A stretch of DNA of 13,957 bases. Origin: Methanolinea sp. UBA477. GTDB taxonomy: Archaea > Halobacteriota > Methanomicrobia > Methanomicrobiales > Methanospirillaceae. Within the stretch, counting starts at the first letter, position 1. The number at the start of each line of letters is the position of its first letter. The notes under the pieces are model-generated. The model was not told the origin of the DNA. It made no database searches and worked only from the letters and a program-made list of their open reading frames with translations. The stretch spans positions 8,276 through 22,232 of the forward strand of contig DAWO01000119.1 in assembly GCA_002509485.1 (NCBI GenBank), read 5' to 3'. The position numbers and the translations under genes are program-made. This document shows positions 6,845 to 13,080 of the stretch, piece by piece.

Positions 6845-7333
6845 ATGGAAGGAATTCAGTTAAAAGTACAGGTAAGGGCATTTCCAAGCCGGGGACGGGC
6901 GAGGATCCACGAATCAGTACTGCCTGACCTGGGGATCAAGGAGGGTGAAGCCCTCGAAATCCTGAAATACCCCGCAGCGTACGACGATACATCCAAGCCC
7001 GTTACCGTCGTGGCATATGCCGACACGATGATTGAAAAGGATGTCATCATGTTAAGCCCGGAAGATATGGCGTCTCTTGGTGTGGCCGAGGGTGACACGG
7101 TGACCGTTCGAAGAAAAGTACCCCTGACAGAACAGATCAGCAAAAAAGCCGGGGAGACCGGCAAAGTCATAACAGAGAGTGCTACCCATGCCGGTGAAGT
7201 GATCACGAAGAGTGCTTCGCAGGCAGGAGAGAGCATCAAGAAAGAGGCCGGACATGCAGGGGATGCATTAGAGAAGGGCGCAAAGGACGTTTCGAAGAAG
7301 ATCATGCCTGGCAAGGGTGAGAAGAACCAGTGA
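6845..7333 (+). CDS. Cdc48-N-like barrel protein with 11-residue amphipathic repeats
   Basis: 162 aa, two parts. Residues 5-91 resemble the double-psi beta-barrel of Cdc48/VAT N-domains: SRGRARIHESVLPDLGI followed by KEGEALEI, then a second half with DVIMLSPEDMASLGV and AEGDTVTVRRK. No AAA+ ATPase follows. Residues 100-154 are five consecutive 11-residue units (KKAGETGKVIT, ESATHAGEVIT, KSASQAGESIK, KEAGHAGDALE, KGAKDVSKKIM) like those of LEA-3 proteins and synuclein, which form amphipathic helices on membranes. The tail is basic. It is first of six tightly packed genes; the next starts 14 bp on. Cdc48 N-domains bind protein partners, so an adaptor or membrane-surface role is possible, but the function is unknown. 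Fold assignment is by motif and not confirmed. Confidence 0.8.
   Translation: MEGIQLKVQVRAFPSRGRARIHESVLPDLGIKEGEALEILKYPAAYDDTSKPVTVVAYADTMIEKDVIMLSPEDMASLGVAEGDTVTVRRKVPLTEQISKKAGETGKVITESATHAGEVITKSASQAGESIKKEAGHAGDALEKGAKDVSKKIMPGKGEKNQ
7142..7306 (+). repeat. Five tandem 33-bp coding units (11-residue repeats)
   Basis: The codons for residues 100-154 of the barrel protein fall into five 33-bp units. They share the protein pattern K/E-x-A-x-x-A/T-G-x-x-I/L-x, with Gly at unit position 7 in four of the five. Units are diverged at DNA level, so this is an old protein repeat and not a recent slippage array. Confidence 0.75.
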
Positions 7334-7347
7334 GATGGTGAGGCAGA

Positions 7348-7764
7348 ATGGCCACCCCCACACCAACCCCGGTAAACTTATTCCCCGAATGGTGGAGCTG
7401 GTTTGAGACCTTCATGTGGGTCATACTCCTATTCATCGGACTCATCATAGTCTATTACATCATCAGGGAGTTACGCCTTGCCCGGGAGACCCCAAGGCTT
7501 GCCGAGATCGAGCTTGAAAAAGAGAAACTGAAACTGATGAAGATGGAATATGCCCAGAGAGGACAGCCGTTCTTCAAGGTGTCCCCGGAGAAGATGGAGG
7601 AGATCAGGAATCTCGACGAGGAGAACGTCCAGCTCGAGACAGATATCTATGCCAAACACAACACGGTCGAGAAGAGAATCCAGAGGCTTGAGAACATGGT
7701 GAAGAGCACAAAACTTGATCATCTCATAGAGAAGATCAAGGACGAAGAGAGAAAAGTAAGGTGA
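7348..7764 (+). CDS. TM-anchored coiled-coil protein
   Basis: 138 aa. A short Thr/Pro N-terminus (TPTPTPVN) is followed by FPEWWSWFE, one membrane segment (about 22-39), and a long charged helical region (40-138). Heptad-like Leu/Ile spacing is seen in 50-70 (LAEIELEKEKLKLMKMEY) and again in 83-136. The positive residues after the segment (IIRELRLARE) suggest the coiled coil is cytoplasmic. It belongs to no family I can name. The ATG at 7348 follows GGTGAGG with 6 nt spacing. The next gene starts 6 bp after its stop. It is likely the membrane anchor of the operon's coiled-coil set. Confidence 0.75.
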   Translation: MATPTPTPVNLFPEWWSWFETFMWVILLFIGLIIVYYIIRELRLARETPRLAEIELEKEKLKLMKMEYAQRGQPFFKVSPEKMEEIRNLDEENVQLETDIYAKHNTVEKRIQRLENMVKSTKLDHLIEKIKDEERKVR

Positions 7765-7770
7765 TTTTTT

Positions 7771-8076
7771 ATGTTTGAGACAGAATCTGCAGAGCATGCA
7801 CGGAAGAGCTCATTCAGAGAGTCACTTGCAACCATTCCCCAGGCTATCGACTCACGGCTCCCGACGATGGATAAAAAGCTTGACAGGTATTTCGACGCAA
7901 ACATATCCCTGATCATATCGGAATGGGGCCTTGTCACGCGGTACGACCTTGACGACCTCGAGAAACGCCTTGATGTGGTGAGCAGCGAGATCGGCACACT
8001 TGAAAAATGGCGGGCAAAACTCGAAGACCGGGCCAAAAACATCGAATCCGCCATCAGGGAGCTGGAGGGGTCCTGA
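7771..8076 (+). CDS. EWSL-module coiled-coil protein 1 (soluble)
   Basis: 101 aa with no membrane segment. Residues 28-99 carry a module shared with the next two genes: an amphipathic stretch KLDRYFDANISLIISEWGL (36-54), then RYDLDDLEKRLDVV and a coiled coil to the end (LEKWRAKLEDRAKNIES). The N-terminal 27 residues are specific to this copy. SD AAGGTGA lies 6 nt before the ATG. The stop abuts the ATG of the next gene. No enzyme motif is seen; oligomerisation with its paralogues is inferred. Confidence 0.75.
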   Translation: MFETESAEHARKSSFRESLATIPQAIDSRLPTMDKKLDRYFDANISLIISEWGLVTRYDLDDLEKRLDVVSSEIGTLEKWRAKLEDRAKNIESAIRELEGS

Positions 8077-8301
8077 ATGATTGGGATTGACAACTATCTT
8101 GGAGCCTACCTGGACAAGCGCATGAAATATATGATCGAGGAGTGGAGTCTTGGCACGTACCGGGATCTCGGCGATCTCGAGGTCAGGCTCAAGGACCTCG
8201 AGAAAGAGATCCAGGAACTGGACAAATTCGAGATGGGGGCTGATGCGAAGCTTACCGATCTCGAGAAGAGGATCGAGCGGATCAGGGAGGTGAAGGGATG
8301 A
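8077..8301 (+). CDS. EWSL-module coiled-coil protein 2 (minimal form)
   Basis: 74 aa, the module with almost nothing added: YLDKRMKYMIEEWSL (11-25), RDLGDLEVRLKDLEKEIQEL (29-48), a short break, then DLEKRIERIREVK. It begins directly after the previous stop, with GGAGGGG a few bases upstream, and its TGA overlaps the next ATG in an ATGA junction, so translation is probably coupled. Heavy Lys/Glu content and Leu/Ile spacing indicate a coiled coil. Too small for an enzyme; probably a structural partner. Confidence 0.75.
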   Translation: MIGIDNYLGAYLDKRMKYMIEEWSLGTYRDLGDLEVRLKDLEKEIQELDKFEMGADAKLTDLEKRIERIREVKG

Positions 8302-8636
8302 CCATCGCCGAAGCGCTTCTTATCATCCTCATCCTCGCGGTCATTGCGTTCTTTGTGTACTATTATCTCAGGGGTACTTCGGGAAAAGTCTCCATTACCC
8401 GCCCGGTGGAAAGCCGTGTCGATGAGTATCTCGACAGGCGGTTCGAGCAGATGGTTTCAGAATGGTCCCTCATGAACAAATACCAGGTACGGTCTTTTAA
8501 GGAGAAGAAGGAGACGGTTCTTGCCGACCAGGAGAATAAAGTCGAGGAGCTGAAGGACTTTGAGCATGATATGATCGACACGCTGGCAAGACTGGAGGAA
8601 CGCCTGAATGCTCTGGAAAAGCAGGTCGAAAAGTGA
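8298..8636 (+). CDS. EWSL-module coiled-coil protein 3 with N-terminal TM
   Basis: 112 aa. A membrane segment covers residues 4-24 (AEALLIILILAVIAFFVYYY). A linker follows, then the module: YLDRRFEQMVSEWSL (44-58), a Lys/Glu-rich middle, and a terminal coiled coil (MIDTLARLEERLNALEKQVE). It differs from copies 1 and 2 by the membrane anchor and by losing the DLDDLE part after EWSL. The ATG overlaps the previous stop and is preceded by GGAGGTGAAGGG. The next gene starts inside its 3' end. The anchor would place the module at the membrane next to the product of 7348-7764. Confidence 0.77.
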   Translation: MTIAEALLIILILAVIAFFVYYYLRGTSGKVSITRPVESRVDEYLDRRFEQMVSEWSLMNKYQVRSFKEKKETVLADQENKVEELKDFEHDMIDTLARLEERLNALEKQVEK

Positions 8637-8925
8637 TAACCACTCGAAAGACCCAGGCACATCAGATTTTTATTCCCGCTTGAAAGACGACATTCCCGTC
8701 ATGAGAAAGCAGGGTGTGCCCCCGGAGAAAGATCCTTCCTCCTTCTCCAGGTTTTACTGTGATCTCTGCAATGATTCGTTCCCGCTCTCCGAGCTGAAAC
8801 AATGCACCCTCTGTGGCCGCTGGGCATGTTCATCCTGCTGGACTTCTGAGTACTATCTCTGTAACTCCTGCAATGGAATACTGAAACTGCACATGCTTCC
8901 CCGCCAGGAAGGCGGCCGGAAATAG
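8608..8925 (+). CDS. Small eight-cysteine zinc-finger protein (FYVE/RING-like spacing)
   Basis: 105 aa. A polar N-terminus of about 48 residues precedes eight cysteines in four CxxC pairs: Cys51/54, Cys66/69, Cys74/77, Cys85/88. The order C-x2-C-x11-C-x2-C-x4-C-x2-C-x7-C-x2-C is what a cross-brace two-zinc finger of FYVE or RING type shows, including the characteristic x4 between pairs two and three (CTLCGRWACSSC). A pair of zinc ribbons is the alternative. The ATG at 8608 lies 29 bp inside the previous gene and has GGAGG 9 nt upstream; an internal ATG at 8701 would still keep the finger. No catalytic domain is attached. Last gene of the operon; likely a binding module for protein or lipid, by inference. 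Confidence 0.75.
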   Translation: MLWKSRSKSDNHSKDPGTSDFYSRLKDDIPVMRKQGVPPEKDPSSFSRFYCDLCNDSFPLSELKQCTLCGRWACSSCWTSEYYLCNSCNGILKLHMLPRQEGGRK

Positions 8926-8984
8926 ACCCGGAATAATTCACTTTTGCAGGCTTTTCTGCCACTTTCAAGGTAATCCTGATTCGG

Positions 8985-8992
8985 AAAAAAAA
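8985..8992 (-). terminator. T8 terminator directly after the PsbP-like gene
   Basis: The minus strand reads TAATTTTTTTTCC: the T run begins right at the stop codon. It lies in the 67-bp convergent gap between the two operons. For the plus strand only a weak GCAG/CTGC stem near 8945-8958 is seen. Confidence 0.5.
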
Positions 8993-9778
8993 TTATACGG
9001 TCTTATAATCCCTGTCCACGGTGAAGGACTTGATTATCTGAAATGCATCCCGTTTATAATAATCAAAGACCGTTTCCTGCGTTGAATACGGACCGCTGTA
9101 GGTCAGGATGTAGACCTTCTTGTCAATGATCGTGTAATATTGCATATAACTCTTTTCGGGATTTCCACGCGTATCGCGTGTGAAGAAATCAATCCGGTAC
9201 GCCTTGTTATCGGAGAGTGTGGTGGGAGAGCTCTTGCTGGTGGTCGTAATGAAATATTTCTGCTGGAGGGTCGAGACCGCATCGTTGAAATAATCCTCGA
9301 GAACCAGCGTCGACGGGTTCTGCACAATATCGACTGTGAAGGTGGAGAGTAATTTGTAGCATTCCGTGGTTTCGGGGTTGCATTCCAGCTCCGGTGGTGT
9401 TGTAATGATGATTGCAGGACTTGCTGAAGACTTTGATTTGTCAACAAAATCCCATTCCCTCGGGTATTCAAGGGAGAAGCGATATTTCGAATTTGAATAT
9501 GGTATCCATGGAGGTGGTGTTGGAGAAGGTGTCGGTTTCGGTGTCGGAGTCTTCGTAGGGACAGCAGTTGTGATCTCGGTGGTGACGGCCATCCTCGTTG
9601 CGGCTGAGCTGTTCATATCCGGAATATTGCTGGAGTTCGTCAAGTTCTGGCCCGGATGGAGGTGCATATTGATAAGCTGCTGAATGCCCTCGTCCGAAGA
9701 GCGTTCAAAAGAAACCAGGTACACATTCGCACAGAGCGAGATTATCAGCAGAACAGCGAGTATTCTTTCTCTCATCAT
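8993..9778 (-). CDS. Membrane-anchored PsbP/Mog1-like domain protein
   Basis: 261 aa. An N-terminal membrane segment or uncleaved signal (about 6-23) is followed by a Ser/Thr/Asn linker and a Pro/Thr stretch (75-90, PTKTPTPKPTPSPTPPP). The globular domain (98-257) opens with YRFSLEYPREWDF, the usual entry to PsbP/Mog1-fold domains found in many archaeal surface proteins. It also contains YRIDFFTRDTRG, then YYTIIDKKVYILTYSGP, then FQIIKSFTV at the end. Cys133 and Cys140 may form a disulfide. The linker suggests a cell-wall-spanning stalk. The start is one of two adjacent ATGs (9778 or 9775); no SD is evident, and an AT-rich stretch at 9791-9805 could be a TATA box. The ligand is unknown. Confidence 0.78.
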   Translation of the reverse strand: MMRERILAVLLIISLCANVYLVSFERSSDEGIQQLINMHLHPGQNLTNSSNIPDMNSSAATRMAVTTEITTAVPTKTPTPKPTPSPTPPPWIPYSNSKYRFSLEYPREWDFVDKSKSSASPAIIITTPPELECNPETTECYKLLSTFTVDIVQNPSTLVLEDYFNDAVSTLQQKYFITTTSKSSPTTLSDNKAYRIDFFTRDTRGNPEKSYMQYYTIIDKKVYILTYSGPYSTQETVFDYYKRDAFQIIKSFTVDRDYKTV

Positions 9779-9904
9779 GTATCTAACACATCTTTATTCA
9801 ATTATTCGAACAATGGTTGCAGGACAATATATCTGCTGTTATAAGGTTTATATCTTAAGATCTGCCCTATATATCCGGCAATACTGGTCTTCTTACCTGT
9901 CTCG

Positions 9905-9910
9905 AAAAAA
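9905..9910 (-). terminator. T6 terminator after the two small membrane protein genes
   Basis: CCATTTTTTCGAG on the minus strand begins four bases after the TAA at 9915-9917. No strong stem is present. Confidence 0.4.
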
Positions 9911-9914
9911 TGGA

Positions 9915-10094
9915 TTAGTCCTTGATCAGAATGGCCCCGAATATCAGGAGAAATATGCCTATCAGAATTGCGACTATCCCGATTACTCCCTTTAAAAAGG
10001 CGATTACCTCGGGGACAAACAGCCATACTCCGTATATCCCAATGACAACCAGAATGATCCCGGCAATAAGACACACCACACCTGTTTTATCCAT
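9915..10094 (-). CDS. 59-residue two-helix membrane protein
   Basis: A short gene read directly from the minus strand: MDKTGVVCLIAGIILVVIGI, then YGVWLFVPEVIAF, LKGVIGIVAILIGIFLLIFG and AILIKD, then TAA. Two membrane helices (about 5-25 and 33-55) are joined by a short loop with Trp24 and Pro28; the ends are charged. The ATG lies 2 nt after the stop of the preceding 60-codon frame, with GTGAGG about 11 nt upstream inside that frame, so translation is probably coupled. Small two-helix proteins with G-rich helices often occur in archaeal membranes, but no function can be assigned. Confidence 0.72.
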   Translation of the reverse strand: MDKTGVVCLIAGIILVVIGIYGVWLFVPEVIAFLKGVIGIVAILIGIFLLIFGAILIKD

Positions 10095-10096
10095 CT

Positions 10097-10279
10097 TTAC
10101 CAGTCCTCACTCTTAGATGGTTTTTGTTTCAAGGAAATAAGCGTATTGGCAAAAATTAAAAAAACAGCCGCCATTACCGACATTGGAATTGCCTGATTTG
10201 CGGAGACACCGATCCATGCATCCGCCCGTCTGACAAGTTCATGCGAAAAACCAGGAGATGCACAAATCAAACCGTACAA
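10097..10279 (-). CDS. Putative 60-residue single-TM protein
   Basis: A TTG start at 10279 gives MYGLICASPGFSHELVRRAD, then AWIGVSANQAIP, a membrane segment MSVMAAVFLIFANTLISL (33-50) and a basic-acidic tail. AAGGTGA lies just upstream; its spacing to the TTG is short (3 nt), and to a second TTG at residue 4 it is 12 nt. It is 2 nt ahead of the two-helix protein gene, which supports a real small operon. No homologue is known to me. The start codon is uncertain. Confidence 0.5.
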   Translation of the reverse strand: MYGLICASPGFSHELVRRADAWIGVSANQAIPMSVMAAVFLIFANTLISLKQKPSKSEDW

Positions 10280-10337
10280 AAATCACCTTTCCCTGGAGTG
10301 ATCAACCGGGAATCCGGACTACCCTGAATATGGAGCT

Positions 10338-10345
10338 AAAAAAAA
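10338..10345 (-). terminator. T8 terminator after hypC
   Basis: GAATTTTTTTTAGC on the minus strand lies about 45 nt past the hypC stop codon. Confidence 0.5.
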
Positions 10346-10391
10346 TTCCATCACCGCTACTGGATTTGTGGTGATCCGGGAACGGTTCTTT

Positions 10392-10616
10392 TCACTCTTC
10401 CATCGCAGCATAGACCTGCTTGAAGAGTTCCCGTGTCTCGAGGCCTTCCTCACGGGAGAGTTTCTGGATTGCAAATCCGACATGGACCAGGACAAATTCC
10501 CCGATCTTCGCATCCACAAGATCCATCCGGATCTCCTGTTGGAGGTCGCCATAATCCACGACGCCGATATTTCCGTCCTTTATCTCAAGGACTTCTGCAG
10601 GGACTGCTATACACAT
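10392..10616 (-). CDS. hypC: Hydrogenase maturation chaperone HypC/HupF family
   Basis: 74 aa, the normal size of HypC. It begins MCIAVPAEVLEI, with the essential Cys2 that becomes N-terminal after Met removal. It holds the family segment GEFVLVHVGFAIQKL and ends in a helix (LFKQVYAAMEE). HypC works with HypD to carry the Fe(CN)2CO unit and delivers it to the large-subunit precursor of [NiFe] hydrogenases in the cytoplasm. Methanogens need this for F420-reducing, Vhu/Mvh-type and membrane hydrogenases. The ATG at 10616 was chosen because it gives the conserved N-terminus and has GGAG 6 nt upstream; a longer frame to 10697 exists but adds non-conserved residues. No other hyp gene is in the window. 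Confidence 0.93.
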   Translation of the reverse strand: MCIAVPAEVLEIKDGNIGVVDYGDLQQEIRMDLVDAKIGEFVLVHVGFAIQKLSREEGLETRELFKQVYAAMEE

Positions 10617-10786
10617 GTTCCATCCACTCCGGTCGTAAAACCCGGTGTTGTACAATAGTATGGGCCGGGCCGGACATAAATGAACCGGATGGATCACTCA
10701 GGGATCCCTACGATCCGCGGGTGGCACAGGGTTTTAATAAACGTGGAATAACCTGCCGAAAACAGATGCCCGGACCTGCGATCTCA

Positions 10787-10826
10787 TACAGGTTTTTAAA
10801 AGGAGGATCGGTGAAAGGTACCTGTA
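10787..10826. repeat. Inverted repeat TACAGGT / ACCTGTA
   Basis: Two perfect 7-base arms are separated by 26 bases that include the purine-rich AAAAGGAGG. It could be an operator or part of a structured leader or 3' end. No known riboswitch is recognised. Confidence 0.3.
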
Positions 10827-10860
10827 ACGCATCTGATCAGGGGCTTCCGATTGAAAAATA

Positions 10861-10880
10861 ACCGGAGTAAAATCTCCGGT
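10861..10880 (-). terminator. Hairpin terminator after the HD-domain gene
   Basis: ACCGGAG and CTCCGGT form a perfect 7-bp stem around a 6-base loop. On the minus strand it is followed by TATTTTTC, giving a stem plus T-run about 38 nt past the stop at 10918. Confidence 0.65.
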
Positions 10881-10917
10881 TTCTCTCACTCTCCCGTTAT
10901 CCCTCATTCCTGCCCGT

Positions 10918-11811
10918 CTACCGGGGCCCGTGAAACGGCACGAACCTGCCGCCGTCCATCGCGATGCCATCCACTATCTTCTTCTCCCTCTCTGTGTCCC
11001 CGTTTGTGGTCAGGGCAACGACATCCACGTAATCAGCAAGAGGGCCTGCCCTCACCTTCGGGGCGAGGATCTCCTGGACCTGGAAGATGCCTGCAGAGTT
11101 TGACATGCTGATACGAAGTTCGATGGGTTTACTCCTGCCGGGAGCGATCTCGACCTTGTCTATGGCAAGCGCCGATACGGAGTGGATGGTGATACTGCCC
11201 GACTCGAACGCTTCCCTGCCCCTCCCCTTTGTCATGTCAGTGGAATCCCCGATACAGACCAGCCCGGCCTCGATGGTCAGCGGCGGCGGTTCTCCGTGGT
11301 GGGAATAGATTGCCGAGAGGATGAATGACCGGATACGGGTCCGTTTGGCAATATCGTCGTAAACGGCAGGCAACAGGCGGTCGAGAACAGGCATGATAAT
11401 CTCGATTCCAACAACAAAATGGGCTTCCCGGTGTACCTGGTTTCCGAAATCGTGACATAACGTGGCAACAAGGACCACGAGCGCCGCATCATCGGCATCT
11501 CCGTATCCCGTCCTGACGATATCGGGATCGATCCCGGCATCGATCAGGAGGTCGAGCATGGTGAGGGCGGAGGCGGTCGCGACCTTTGCGTGGATCTGGC
11601 CGTGGTCGTTCATCCCCAGTTTCTTCACCGTGACAAAATTTGCCATACCCCACATGGCGATCACTTCAGGGTCACTGGAGAGGAGCTCCCACATCTTCTT
11701 CGCCCGGGGGCGTCCTTCGAGATGGAGGCGGATGGTCCTCTCGGCCTCCTGTTCCAGTTCTGCATATGGCCCCTTCTCATGGGCTTCGATACTGAACGGC
11801 TTCCCGGTCAT
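10918..11811 (-). CDS. HD-domain metal-dependent phosphohydrolase
   Basis: 297 aa from the ATG at 11811; upstream in-frame codons to 11925 add non-conserved sequence. The HD core is clear: His70 and His74 (NDHGQIHAK), the HD doublet His120-Asp121 in LCHDFGNQVHREAH, His127/His131, the His171-His172 pair (YSHHGEPPP), and Asp189/Asp192 (CIGDSTDMTKGRGR). HD proteins bind one or two metals and hydrolyse phosphomonoesters, nucleotides or cyclic nucleotides. The extra histidines suggest a two-metal site, but the substrate is unknown. Residues 203-297 form a separate C-terminal domain of mixed beta character. The protein has no membrane segment, so it is cytoplasmic. A weak SD-like GGTAGTG lies 5 nt upstream. 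It stands alone between terminators. Confidence 0.88.
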   Translation of the reverse strand: MTGKPFSIEAHEKGPYAELEQEAERTIRLHLEGRPRAKKMWELLSSDPEVIAMWGMANFVTVKKLGMNDHGQIHAKVATASALTMLDLLIDAGIDPDIVRTGYGDADDAALVVLVATLCHDFGNQVHREAHFVVGIEIIMPVLDRLLPAVYDDIAKRTRIRSFILSAIYSHHGEPPPLTIEAGLVCIGDSTDMTKGRGREAFESGSITIHSVSALAIDKVEIAPGRSKPIELRISMSNSAGIFQVQEILAPKVRAGPLADYVDVVALTTNGDTEREKKIVDGIAMDGGRFVPFHGPR

Positions 11812-11961
11812 TGTATCACTACCGTAAGGAAAGAGAATGGCAACGAGAGGTGATAGTGGTATGGGAACAGGTGACAGGTATTGGGATGAAAGCAAATGCG
11901 ATCGTGCTTTGGCATTCAATAACACCAGAAAAACGGTAGTCCTTCCTATTGACTTCGAAAA

Positions 11962-11978
11962 CGAGACATATAATCTCG
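11962..11978 (-). terminator. Small hairpin with T-run after the secreted protein gene
   Basis: CGAGA and TCTCG form a 5-bp stem with a 7-base loop, flanked by TTTTC on the minus strand and CTTTTC on the plus strand. It lies about 55 nt past the stop of 12034-12879 and may terminate that transcript. Confidence 0.4.
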
Positions 11979-12033
11979 CTTTTCTGTCGTTTTATATAGT
12001 GGTTCAACAGACCCGGAAAAAATGGTGAGAGAA

Positions 12034-12879
12034 TTATCTTCTCATCGACGATTCGTAGTGCATCAGCTTCTCGAAGTTGCTGATGTCTCCAAAAACAATT
12101 GTATCTTCAGAAAATTCCATCTGCCCGGCGGGTGCATCCGGATACAAGAGGATAATCCGGCCCTGGTCGAATATCCTGATGCCCCCGCTGCCTTCCTGGG
12201 TCAAAACACCCATATGTGCAGACGTGATTCCCCGTGAGGGGACATCGGTTGCAAACCCGGTGACGAGAATGTCGTGGTTCAGCTCAACTGGGGAATCTCC
12301 CGACGGCACCACGAACCGGTCGGTTGTCGTTGTCCTTACGTTTGCGACAGACATGTCGATGAGGCTTCCGGCCTCAGCACTGTTGCAGTAAGAGGGAGTT
12401 AATATCGTTTCAAAGGCCGTAAAAGGACAGAGAATAACCTTATCGGTCAGGTACCGGGTAGCGGTTCCATCGACGAATATATTGTCAGCAGATGTGATTC
12501 GCGCCCCGTCGATACCGACAAAGGTGATCTCCTTGGTCGCCTCGATATTCCACTGACCGCTGACCTGCCCTGAAGTCTCGACATCGAGCTCCTTGTCATA
12601 GAAAATGAGTCCGTTGCCGTTTGATGATGTGTCTTCAGAATATGTCGACTGGTAGGCGGTCGCAAAAAAAATGTTCAGAGGTGGAATCCCGGGCAGTCCG
12701 CGAGGGTCATTGGATATCAGCCACTGCATGTCAGAAGAAGAGGCAATGTTCCCAATCGCGTATACCGTGGTGGAGATATCGATTCCCTGTGTTTCCGGCA
12801 CTGCGGGAATACCTGGATCGGCGAGCGCAAACCCGGAAAGAAAGCCTGACATGATAATTACATAGACGAGTTTTTTCAT
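12034..12879 (-). CDS. Secreted protein of unknown function with signal peptide
   Basis: 281 aa. It starts MKKLVYVIIMSGFLSGFALA, a textbook signal peptide with a likely cleavage after Ala20 before DPGIP. The mature part is beta-rich and polar, with WNIEATKEITFVGIDGARI (110-128), DNIFVDGTATRYL and two cysteines (Cys151, Cys165) that may pair. I do not recognise a named domain; the style is that of surface proteins found in several copies in Methanomicrobia. The ATG at 12879 was chosen because AGGAGA lies 6 nt upstream and it gives the clean signal; an in-frame ATG six bases before and a TTG at 12897 fit worse. It is transcribed divergently from the beta-helix surface protein gene at 13081, so the two could be co-regulated. 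Confidence 0.78.
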   Translation of the reverse strand: MKKLVYVIIMSGFLSGFALADPGIPAVPETQGIDISTTVYAIGNIASSSDMQWLISNDPRGLPGIPPLNIFFATAYQSTYSEDTSSNGNGLIFYDKELDVETSGQVSGQWNIEATKEITFVGIDGARITSADNIFVDGTATRYLTDKVILCPFTAFETILTPSYCNSAEAGSLIDMSVANVRTTTTDRFVVPSGDSPVELNHDILVTGFATDVPSRGITSAHMGVLTQEGSGGIRIFDQGRIILLYPDAPAGQMEFSEDTIVFGDISNFEKLMHYESSMRR

Positions 12880-12937
12880 GGCCATTCTCCTGTACAAGGG
12901 GCAAAACCGCGAATATCAGTAATTTCTGAATACACGG

Positions 12938-12944
12938 TATAAAA
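12938..12944 (-). promoter_or_regulatory. TATA box for the secreted protein gene
   Basis: CTTTTATACCG on the minus strand would start transcription near 12914, leaving a leader of about 35 nt that contains the AGGAGA site. Confidence 0.5.
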
Positions 12945-13047
12945 GGCTGGTTATTTGATCCCGGGGATTTAAATCGGCAATTATACATTTGGCGTATTGC
13001 AGGAATACAACATCAGCGATTCGAATGAAAAAACTCTTATAAGACTC

Positions 13048-13055
13048 TAAATATA
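13048..13055 (+). promoter_or_regulatory. TATA box for the beta-helix surface protein gene
   Basis: TAAATATA is centred about 29 bp before the TTG at 13081 and would give an almost leaderless transcript. CTTATAAG at 13036-13043 is a second candidate that would leave a leader of about 16 nt. Confidence 0.4.
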
Positions 13056-13080
13056 CCCAAAATAACGGAGAAAGATAAAT

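Larger units (their letters stand above)
10617..10917. other. Intergenic region with two inverted repeats
   Basis: No gene is supported. It holds a perfect 7-bp inverted repeat at 10787-10793/10820-10826 and the terminator hairpin at 10861-10880. An AT-rich CATTTATG on the minus strand near 10680 could belong to the hypC promoter, leaving a leader of around 40 nt. Confidence 0.5.

Noticed and set aside
9825..9875. Cluster of TATA-like sequences as an origin or att site
   Set aside because: It is only an AT-rich leader region before the PsbP-like gene; no repeated motif, integrase or Orc1/Cdc6 gene is near.
11837..12028. 63-codon plus-strand frame after AAGGA
   Set aside because: An SD-like site is present, but the product has no domain or membrane feature and the frame runs through the terminator hairpin; probably chance.
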